In this document: positions 42,032 through 48,337 of the stretch, piece after piece | Numbering within the stretch: the stretch's first letter is position 1 | Layout: each line of letters opens with the position of its first letter | Assembly (NCBI GenBank): GCA_903909435.1 | Contig: CAIVVT010000060.1 | Coordinates: forward strand, 1-48,337 | Length of the DNA: 48,337 bases | Origin: an uncultured Acidobacteriia bacterium | GTDB lineage: Bacteria; Acidobacteriota; Terriglobia; Bryobacterales; Bryobacteraceae | Direction: 5' to 3' | Notes under the pieces: generated by a model | The model's input: the letters and a program-made list of their open reading frames with translations, nothing else | Told to the model about the DNA's origin: nothing | Databases searched by the model: none | Position numbers and translations under genes: made by a program

Positions 42032-43315
42032 CTAGGACATTTTGTAGCTGTCGGTCTTGGCGTCCCACAGTGCGACGCGCTTCTGCTTGTAGCTCATCAC
42101 GGACAGGAAGCCGGGGATCGCCGCCTCATAACCGGCCTGCGGCGGCGCGATCGGCTTCTCGGTCCCCTGCACCGAATTGAGGAAGTTGCGGATGTGGGCT
42201 TCCACGGCCAGGTTGTCGTTGCCGGGTATGGTGAGGGTCAGTTCCTTGCGTTTCTGCATAGCCTCATTCATGCCCGGGGTATAGACTTCCGGATAGTAAT
42301 TGAGCGTCGAGCGATTAAGCACCTCAATGGTTCCCTCGTTGCCCAAATACTGTTCTCCATATCCATTCTTAGCATTGCCCAGGTAGCAAGAATAATTTAC
42401 ATGAAACTTGTCCGGGTAATCGAGCAGCACACTCCAGGTATCGGGAACTTCCCGGTCGTCGTCCTCGGTCCAGCGCAGCACTCCCCCGGTAGCAACCACC
42501 GACGACGGGATGCCGCGCCCCATCACAAAGGCCGTAATGTCGGTCTGATGAACCATCAGGTCGGTCGCGATACCGCTGGAGTAGTCCCAATACAGGCGCC
42601 ACTGGCCGTAGCGATGGGCGTCGAAAGGCTTGTCGGCCGCCGGTCCCAGGAACTTCTTCCAGTCGGCATTCTGGGCGGTCAGGGCGCTGTCCAGCGGGTA
42701 ACGCCAGGCCGGTGCGCCGCTGGGCAGTGCGTTGCGGTACCAGAACGCCCGGACGTAGTGGCAGTCGCCGATAACTCCCTGTGAAATCATCGTCCTAGCC
42801 ATCTGGTACAGGCTGTTCGAGCGGTTCTGCGTGCCCACCTGAATGACGCTCTTCGACTTCGCCACGGCGCGCATGATCTCCTGCGCCTCTTCGACGGTAT
42901 GGGCCAGCGGCTTTTCCACATACACGTTCTTGCCCGCCGCAATGGCATCAAGCAACATACGGTGGTGCAGGTGTTCCGGCGTGGCGATGAAAACCGCGTT
43001 AACTTCTTTGTCGGCCAACAGATCCCGGTAATCCGTGTAGGTTTTCGGGGTATTGGCGCCCTTGGTCTGAACGATGTCCTTGCCCTTCGCAAGATTAGCG
43101 TTGAACGTGTCGCACAGCGCCGTCACTTTGAGCTTCGAGGCGTTGCCGGCGAAGGCCCGTTCGATCAGGTACCGTCCGCGCGTACCCGTGCCGATCCAGC
43201 CCAGGTTCACGCGATCCGCGGCGGCGGACGCGGGGAGAATCGCGGGGCCGGCCGCCAGCGCCACGGCTGAAGCGGCGGTTTTGGCGAAGGCGCGGCGTGA
43301 GTATTCCTGGCTCAT
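42032..43315 (-). CDS. TAT-exported Gfo/Idh/MocA-family oxidoreductase
   Basis: A 427-residue NAD(P)-dependent oxidoreductase with a twin-arginine signal (SRRAFAKTAASAVALAAGPA, residues 6-25). The Rossmann motif is LGWIGTGTRGRYL (38-50), the catalytic/substrate Lys is in VYVEKPLAHT (around 131), and the C-terminal half has the family beta-sheet region with LDYPDKFHVNYS and YLGNEGTIEVLN. Exported Gfo/Idh proteins with TAT signals are common in Acidobacteriota and Planctomycetes; they act on sugars or inositols and usually carry a tightly bound cofactor. The ATG at 43315 has AGGAG about eight bases upstream and is preferred over one 29 codons earlier. Substrate unknown. Confidence 0.93.
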   Translation of the reverse strand: MSQEYSRRAFAKTAASAVALAAGPAILPASAAADRVNLGWIGTGTRGRYLIERAFAGNASKLKVTALCDTFNANLAKGKDIVQTKGANTPKTYTDYRDLLADKEVNAVFIATPEHLHHRMLLDAIAAGKNVYVEKPLAHTVEEAQEIMRAVAKSKSVIQVGTQNRSNSLYQMARTMISQGVIGDCHYVRAFWYRNALPSGAPAWRYPLDSALTAQNADWKKFLGPAADKPFDAHRYGQWRLYWDYSSGIATDLMVHQTDITAFVMGRGIPSSVVATGGVLRWTEDDDREVPDTWSVLLDYPDKFHVNYSCYLGNAKNGYGEQYLGNEGTIEVLNRSTLNYYPEVYTPGMNEAMQKRKELTLTIPGNDNLAVEAHIRNFLNSVQGTEKPIAPPQAGYEAAIPGFLSVMSYKQKRVALWDAKTDSYKMS

Positions 43316-43991
43316 GGGTAAATTCTCCTGCGTAAAGGGACTACTTCCGGGCGATGCATGCCGGATCCAACCATTCAGCATATCCGATCCGCGCGGCGCC
43401 ACTTCTACCGAAATATGGATCTATCTGTAACCGATTCCATTAATTGGAGATTCGGAGTTCCGGTTCTCTTTTAGTTCTACTGATGTTACAATCGACGCAT
43501 ACCGGTCACCCCGGTACGATTAGGCTGTAGTGCCGTGATCGAGCATCCGGCGCACCAGCCGCTTCGGGAGTCGTTGTGATGAGTGACTCTGCCGCACACG
43601 CAGCCTCAAGTTTTGAGGCGCGCCAGCCAAAGGAGCTTAGCTCCCGGCGTGCGATGGTGAATTCGAACTGCCGTCGCCCAGTGGATTTCCCCTGCGGCGG
43701 AGCAGCTTCTGCCCCCTGTCCGGGCAGACGAGCCAGACGATCCCATTTTTCGTTCGAAGGCTTCATTCCGCGGTCCATTGAGGCCCCGGTCGAGCACTTC
43801 CAGCAGGGCGCTCTGCAGCCCATGTTCGCCCACTCGCGTCGCCACAGTAGCGTGGCCGGTGTTGGCTGCTGAATTTTGGTTGAACTTCTGGCCGTGCCCT
43901 GATTGGGGTGCGGCTCTGGTTGGGGCTGGCGGTATCCCGCGTGGCTCCATTCGAGTTGCGTCGGTTTTTTACGTATTGACGGGAGGTTAGT
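43316..43991. other. 676-base region, probable long leader of the TonB receptor gene
   Basis: No convincing gene was found. It lies between two divergent genes, so it should hold both promoters. On the plus strand TACAAT at 43487-43492 is a possible -10, which would give a leader of about 490 bases. Downstream come two perfect hairpins, GCCTCAA/TTGAGGC (43603-43619) and GGAGC/GCTCC (43632-43644). A minus-strand open frame ends at 43506 (last residues HYSLIVPG); its third codon positions are only about 60 percent G/C by my count, much lower than surrounding genes, so it was not called as coding. A leader regulator, a small RNA or an old gene fragment are all possible. Confidence 0.4.
43487..43492 (+). 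promoter_or_regulatory. Possible -10 box for the TonB receptor transcript
   Basis: TACAAT preceded by a T/C-rich stretch lies about 500 bases before the receptor ATG, and TACCGG/CCGGTA (43500-43516) is an inverted repeat just after it. The -35 match is poor. Promoters nearer the gene are also possible. Confidence 0.25.
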
Positions 43992-46900
43992 ATGCAAAAG
44001 TCTCTTTTTGGCAGGCTGCTCGGGGTAATCGCCCTGTGCATCCTGCTCATCCCCGCAGCGGTTACCGCACAATCGGTTTCCGGTGAATTGGTGGGTACTG
44101 TTTACGACGCCACGGGCGCGATTGTGGCTGGGGCATCCGTCGTAGCGACGAACGCCGCGACGGGCGTTGCGGCCTCGACGCTATCGTCCTCGTCCGGTCA
44201 GTACCGGCTAGGCAACCTGGCAGTCGGCGCCTATGGCCTGAAGGTCACGGCCAAGGGTTTCAGCGTCTCCGAGATCAAGGGTGTCGATGTCAGTTTGAAT
44301 AAGACAGCCACAACGAACGTGACGCTTCAGGTTGGAGAGTCGAAGACGGTGGTTGAAGTGACGGGCGCTTCGGTTACCATCGACACGACCACGGCTCAGG
44401 TTGAGAGCACGTTCGAGGCTAAACAACTGGCCGATCTGCCTGTGACCAGTTCCGGGTCGGGCGTCCTGAACCTGGCGCTTTACACCTCGGGCGTTTCCAG
44501 CAGCGGCACCGTTGGCGTTGGGCCGGGCCCCTCGGTTGGCGGACAGCGTCCGCGCAACAACAACTTCACGATTGAGGGCATCGACAACAACAACAAGAGC
44601 GTCACTGGATCCCTGGCGAGCATCCCGAACGATGCGGTCCAGGAGTTCTCGATCCTGGCGAACCAGTTTTCGGCACAGTACGGCCACTCCTCGGGCGGCC
44701 AGTTCAATCAGGTTTTGAAGGGCGGCACCAACGAATTCCATGGCGCTGGATACGAATACCTGAACAACCGCAACCTGAACGCCGCGGATCAGATCAATGT
44801 GGTGAACGGCGTGGACCTGCACCCCCGTTACGACTACAACCGGTTTGGCGGCAACATCGGCGGCCCGATCAAGAAGAACAAGCTGTTCTTCTTCTTCGAT
44901 TACGAATACGCCCCCTACGGCGCATCGGGCTCAGGCGGACAGATCTTCGCCCCGACCACCAACGGTTATGCCGCGCTCGCCAGCATCCCCGGCGTCAGCG
45001 CGAATAACCTTTCAACCCTGAAGCAGTACCTGCCCGCGCAGTCCAGCGCCACCGACGTTGCGAATTTCGGCGGTGCGTTCCCGACTGTCGCCGGGAAGAC
45101 CATTGAGATGGGCCAGTTTTCGTTCCTGGCGCCCAGCTACTCGAACTCTTACACGTACCTGCTCTCGGTGGACTACTCGCTGAGCGACAAGGACCAACTC
45201 CGCGGCCGCTATGTCCGGAACAACTACGCCACGCAGGACACCGCAGCGAATCTGCCGGCGTTCTGGGTGCCATTCAACCAGCCGAACTATCTGGCGACGT
45301 TGACGGAGTTCCACAACTTCACGCCTAGCCTGACCAACGAGTTCCGCCTCGGGTACAACCGTTACTCGCAGGTTTACAACGTCGGCAGCCAGAAGTTCCC
45401 GGGGCTCGATTCTTTCCCGAACCTGACCATCGACGAACTCGGCGTGAACATCGGACCCAATCCGAATGCACCGCAGGAGACCATTCAGAACCTGTATCAG
45501 GTGACGGACAACCTGTCCTGGCTGAAGGGCGCGCACACAATCACGGCTGGCGGCGACTTCAAGAAGTACATCAGCCCGCAGTCCTTCACCCAGCGCGGGC
45601 GCGGCGACTACGAGTGGGATACTCTCGAGAACTACCTCACCGACCAGATTCCGTATTTCGGCGAAAGAACGACGGGCAACTTCATCTACTACGGCGACCA
45701 GATCCAGTTCGGCGCCTACGTAAATGACTCCTGGAAACTCCGTCCCAACTTCACCGTCAACCTCGGCGTGCGCTACGAGCGGACCACACTCCCCTACGGC
45801 GAGCGTCTGCAGAGCGTTAACTCGCTCTCGAATGTCCCCGGGTTGATCTCCTTCGGCGTTCCCAAGCCCCAGAACATGAACTTCGAACCCCGCGTCGGCT
45901 TCGCCTGGTCGCCGGGCAAGAGCGGAAGCACCTCCATCCGCGGCGGTTTCGGCATCAACTACGACCAGTTGTTCGACAACCTCGGTATTCTCTCGGCTGC
46001 ACCGCAGTTCCAGCAGACGGTGGACGTCGGCGGCAACCCCGGCGGCAGTTTCCTGGCTGGCGGCGGCATCCCGGCCAACGCCTCTTCGGGCACGCTGGAT
46101 GCGGCGACAGCCCGCAGCCTCACTGGTGGATTTATTCCCGACCAGAAGCTACCAAAGTCCCTGCAGTGGAACATCGGCATTCAGCGCGTGATCCACGAGG
46201 ATTACACGGTCGAATTGCGCTACCTCGGAACGCGCGGACTTGAGCTCCCCATCCAGGACCGCCTGAATGTCGGATCCATCGTCACGCCCCAAAACGCGCT
46301 GCCTGTTTACATGGCCGCCCCCAGCCAGGGTCAATTGGACGCTTTGACCAACACACAGGCTGGATTGAACAAGCTGTACAACACCCCTGGCTCGGGCCTG
46401 GGCCGCTTCCTGCCCCAGTACCTGAATGCCGGCTTCAGAACCAACATCGTTGGTTTCATGCCGATGGGCGCTTCGACCTATCACGGCATGGCCGCGCAGG
46501 TCACCCGCCGCTTCTCCCACGGGCTGCAGTTCGTCGGTTCCTACACCTGGAGCCACAACATCGACAACTCTACGGCCGAAGTGTTCAGCACCTACACCAA
46601 CCCCCGCCGCGTCCAGGACTTCCAGAACCTGAACGCCGAGCGCTCCAGTTCCGCACTCGACCACCGTCAGCGGTTCACAATGGCGACGGTCTACGACATG
46701 CCGTTCTTCAAGTCCGGCAACTGGTTCCTCAAGAACCTCGTCGGCAACTGGGAACTCGCTCCGATCTACACCTATGAGACGGGCAGCCTGGTTACCCCAC
46801 AGAGCCAGGTGGACGCGAACCTCAACGGCGACGCTGCCGGCGACCGCACGGTCATCAACCCGGCTGGCACGGTCAACGTCGGCACCGGCCTGACCGCTCT

Positions 46901-47282
46901 CAAGAACAGCTCCGGAGCTGTGGTGGCGTTCGTAGCCAACAACCCGAACGCCCGCTACATCGCGGCGCAGAAGGGTGTACTGACCACCGGTGGCCGCCAG
47001 ACCGAGCATCTTCACCCGATCAACAACATCGACTTCAGCCTGGTGAAGCGCTTCAACGTTTACAAGGAGCGCTGCAAGGTCGAGCTGGGCGGCAGGTTCT
47101 ATAACTTCCTGAACCACCCGCAATACACTGGCACCCGCATCAACGACGTCAATTCGATTGGCTACACGGGCACGGACGTTTATAACTTCCTGAACCCGTC
47201 CAAAGCCAACTTCTATCAGCCGGACAAAGTGTTCTCGAGCAACCCTCGGAGCGTCCAACTGACAGCAAAGTTCACCTTCTGA
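43992..47282 (+). CDS. TonB-dependent receptor, Oar-like, with carboxypeptidase-regulatory domain
   Basis: A 1,096-residue outer-membrane receptor. It has a signal peptide (first 26 residues), then a carboxypeptidase-regulatory-like beta-sandwich (ELVGTVYDATGAIVAGASV to about residue 110), a plug domain with QRPRNNNFTIEGIDNNN (about 186-202), and a long beta-barrel (about 300-1096) ending LTAKFTF, the aromatic terminus needed by the BAM machinery. This is the Oar-like form widely expanded in Acidobacteriota. TonB-linked import of plant-polymer oligosaccharides or peptides is likely, but no substrate is assigned. GGGAGG lies about eight bases before ATG. A strong terminator follows at 47305. 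Confidence 0.95.
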   Translation: MQKSLFGRLLGVIALCILLIPAAVTAQSVSGELVGTVYDATGAIVAGASVVATNAATGVAASTLSSSSGQYRLGNLAVGAYGLKVTAKGFSVSEIKGVDVSLNKTATTNVTLQVGESKTVVEVTGASVTIDTTTAQVESTFEAKQLADLPVTSSGSGVLNLALYTSGVSSSGTVGVGPGPSVGGQRPRNNNFTIEGIDNNNKSVTGSLASIPNDAVQEFSILANQFSAQYGHSSGGQFNQVLKGGTNEFHGAGYEYLNNRNLNAADQINVVNGVDLHPRYDYNRFGGNIGGPIKKNKLFFFFDYEYAPYGASGSGGQIFAPTTNGYAALASIPGVSANNLSTLKQYLPAQSSATDVANFGGAFPTVAGKTIEMGQFSFLAPSYSNSYTYLLSVDYSLSDKDQLRGRYVRNNYATQDTAANLPAFWVPFNQPNYLATLTEFHNFTPSLTNEFRLGYNRYSQVYNVGSQKFPGLDSFPNLTIDELGVNIGPNPNAPQETIQNLYQVTDNLSWLKGAHTITAGGDFKKYISPQSFTQRGRGDYEWDTLENYLTDQIPYFGERTTGNFIYYGDQIQFGAYVNDSWKLRPNFTVNLGVRYERTTLPYGERLQSVNSLSNVPGLISFGVPKPQNMNFEPRVGFAWSPGKSGSTSIRGGFGINYDQLFDNLGILSAAPQFQQTVDVGGNPGGSFLAGGGIPANASSGTLDAATARSLTGGFIPDQKLPKSLQWNIGIQRVIHEDYTVELRYLGTRGLELPIQDRLNVGSIVTPQNALPVYMAAPSQGQLDALTNTQAGLNKLYNTPGSGLGRFLPQYLNAGFRTNIVGFMPMGASTYHGMAAQVTRRFSHGLQFVGSYTWSHNIDNSTAEVFSTYTNPRRVQDFQNLNAERSSSALDHRQRFTMATVYDMPFFKSGNWFLKNLVGNWELAPIYTYETGSLVTPQSQVDANLNGDAAGDRTVINPAGTVNVGTGLTALKNSSGAVVAFVANNPNARYIAAQKGVLTTGGRQTEHLHPINNIDFSLVKRFNVYKERCKVELGGRFYNFLNHPQYTGTRINDVNSIGYTGTDVYNFLNPSKANFYQPDKVFSSNPRSVQLTAKFTF

Positions 47283-47304
47283 GTTTTCTCAGATCGTGCC
47301 GTTC

Positions 47305-47331
47305 AAAAGGGGCGCTTCGGCGCCCCTTTTT
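47305..47331 (+). terminator. Rho-independent terminator after the TonB receptor gene
   Basis: AAAA, stem GGGGCGC (47309-47315), loop TTCG, stem GCGCCCC (47320-47326), then TTTTT. This is a classic intrinsic terminator and can work from both strands because of the A-run. It starts 23 bases after the receptor stop. The 256 bases from there to the tRNA show no supportable gene. Confidence 0.95.
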
Positions 47332-47587
47332 CTATGCCCCGGGTTATTGCGATGTTTCAGACTCCTGCCTCCGGCCTCGAAACGGACCTGGCGGCGCACG
47401 GGCGTATTCCGGCGTGGCCTGTGCGGGTCAATCCGCGTCATTTGCCAACCCGGCAAACCGCCTGCTATCAAAAGCATGGCGGCGCGCCGGGGAGTTGCGC
47501 ATTCACGACGATTTGAGCTGCGAACCCGGCAGTCATTGAGGCGGGGGCGAATCCCGCCATGTTAAACTGATCGTTGTCCCCACTCCT

Positions 47588-47676
47588 GGCGGGGTGACGG
47601 AATTGGCAGACGTACCGGACTCAAAATCCGGCGACCTTCACTGGTCATGAGGGTTCGACCCCCTCCCCCGCTACCA
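47588..47676 (+). tRNA. tRNA-Leu (anticodon CAA)
   Basis: A type II tRNA. The acceptor stem pairs GGCGGGG (47588-47594) with CCCCGCT (47666-47672), with one G-T wobble at the end, followed by discriminator A and encoded CCA. The anticodon arm is CCGGA-CTCAAAA-TCCGG, giving anticodon CAA for Leu (codon UUG). A long variable arm (GACC-TTCACT-GGTC) confirms the leucine type, and the T arm is GAGGG-TTCGACC-CCCTC. Read from the plus strand, it lies between the receptor terminator and an aldo/keto reductase gene. Confidence 0.97.
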
Positions 47677-47722
47677 TCCCACCCATCTGTTTCACTGCCC
47701 GATCTGCATGTTGCTCCGGGGA

Positions 47723-47744
47723 AGTACAGAGGCGCCTCCGTACT
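47723..47744. promoter_or_regulatory. 22-base near-perfect palindrome before the aldo/keto reductase gene
   Basis: AGTACAGAGGC (47723-47733) and GCCTCCGTACT (47734-47744) pair with a single mismatch and no loop. It ends 29 bases before the ATG of the aldo/keto reductase gene, where an operator or promoter element would be expected. Confidence 0.4.
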
Positions 47745-47773
47745 GTGCTAGAGGTGTAAGAAGGCAACTAATA

Positions 47774-48337
47774 ATGGAAACACGCAAGCTCGGCAATAGT
47801 GACTTGATGATTACGCCCGTGGGCGTGGGCTGCTGGGCCATCGGCGGCGGAGGCTGGGCGTTCGCCTGGGGCCCCCAGGACGACGATCAATCCATCGCTG
47901 CGATTCGCGCAGGGCTCGAAGCCGGGTTCAACTGGATCGATACGGCGGCCGTCTACGGTTTGGGCCACTCCGAAGAGGTTGTCGCGCGGGCGTTGGAGGG
48001 CATTTCGCCGAGACCTTACGTCTTCACCAACTGCGAACGGACGTGGGATGCGAATCGAAAAATCGTCCCAAGGCTCAAGCGCGACTCGATCCGGCAAGAG
48101 TGCGAGAACAGCCTGCGGCGGCTCAAGCTGGACGTCATCGACCTCTATCAAATGCACTGGCCTGAGCCGGATGAAGATATCGAAGAGGGTTGGGAAGCGA
48201 TGCTCCAGCTCAAGCAGGAGGGCAAGGTGCGCTGGGTGGGCGTGTCGAATTTCAACGTAAGCCAGTTGAAGCGCATTCAGGCACTGGGCCCCGTGACCTC
48301 GCTCCAGCCGCCCTACTCCATCATCTCGCCCGAAATC
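47774..48337 (+). CDS. Aldo/keto reductase, N-terminal part (cut by window edge)
   Basis: 188 codons are visible from the ATG at 47774 to the window end, and the reading continues outside. The N-terminus METRKLGNSDLMITPVGVGC is the standard AKR beginning. Other motifs are the catalytic Asp and Tyr in NWIDTAAVYGLGHSEE, Lys region PRPYVFTNC (where a catalytic Lys would be expected, e.g. VFTK, a Asn-Cys is seen), the active His in DLYQMHWPEPD, and VRWVGVSNF. The replaced Lys region deserves attention but may be a normal variant in this subgroup. It reduces or oxidises aldehydes or sugars with NADPH; no specific substrate. Confidence 0.9.
   Translation, partial: METRKLGNSDLMITPVGVGCWAIGGGGWAFAWGPQDDDQSIAAIRAGLEAGFNWIDTAAVYGLGHSEEVVARALEGISPRPYVFTNCERTWDANRKIVPRLKRDSIRQECENSLRRLKLDVIDLYQMHWPEPDEDIEEGWEAMLQLKQEGKVRWVGVSNFNVSQLKRIQALGPVTSLQPPYSIISPEI

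Noticed and set aside
43506..44072. 188-residue minus-strand open frame before the TonB receptor
   Set aside because: It overlaps the receptor start on the opposite strand and its third positions are not G/C-rich like true genes here. Kept only as part of the leader finding.

Overview
The window looks like chromosomal DNA of a high-GC, Gram-negative soil bacterium, most likely an Acidobacteriota member of the Solibacter/Bryobacter type. This is inferred from gene content, not from a database match. The main clues are a 1,096-residue TonB-dependent receptor with an N-terminal carboxypeptidase-like domain and a plug (the Oar-like type that is expanded in Acidobacteriota), TAT-exported Gfo/Idh/MocA and beta-propeller glycosidase proteins, a Na+/solute symporter beside cellobiose phosphorylase, and many structured intergenic repeats. 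No plasmid, phage or insertion-sequence genes were seen.

Layout. 1-289: 5' part of a probable molybdopterin-binding protein. 487-2833: arginine operon argC-argB-(short N-acetylglutamate synthase), with a 26-base palindrome lying over its -10 box. 2930-6226: a zinc-ribbon/DUF4870 membrane protein and a secreted M1 aminopeptidase. 6371-11696: a tight five-gene minus-strand operon (MBOAT acyltransferase, two SGNH proteins, acyl carrier protein, and a ketosynthase-III-like protein with Ser in place of the catalytic Cys). 11874-15458: secreted beta-propeller glycosidase, secreted metallo-beta-lactamase-fold protein, small P-loop kinase, polysaccharide deacetylase. 15599-18192: TPR protein, LytS-type kinase and LytTR regulator. 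18332-22145: MFS transporter, Ppx/GppA phosphatase with HD domain, and a CHAD domain split over two overlapping genes. 22239-28519: lactate permease, Na+/solute symporter, cellobiose phosphorylase. 28752-33332: Spy/CpxP-like protein, MFS exporter, tryptophanyl-tRNA synthetase, RNA uridine methyltransferase. 33393-39836: three-gene phosphorelay. 40132-48337: M2 peptidase lipoprotein, oxidoreductase, TonB receptor with long leader and a clear terminator, tRNA-Leu(CAA), and a truncated aldo/keto reductase.

How the genes work together. The five-gene operon is the strongest candidate for an undescribed system. Its composition parallels the Dlt system (carrier protein, MBOAT, SGNH protein) and the alginate AlgI/AlgJ/AlgX system, but it has no DltA-like ligase. 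A Cys-to-Ser ketosynthase-III homologue sits where an acyl-loading or acyl-transfer enzyme would be expected. A reasonable hypothesis is cell-surface glycan O-acylation using an acyl group carried on a dedicated ACP. The ppx-CHAD-CHAD cluster points to polyphosphate metabolism. The symporter, cellobiose phosphorylase, secreted glycosidase, deacetylase and TonB receptor fit life on plant or microbial polysaccharides.

Non-coding structure is rich. One repeat family occurs at least three times as a long hairpin, and two copies show paired compensatory base changes. There are also two other long cruciform elements and a pair of identical 22-base hairpins 61 bases apart. Identifications come from reading motifs and comparing with remembered families; no search was run.
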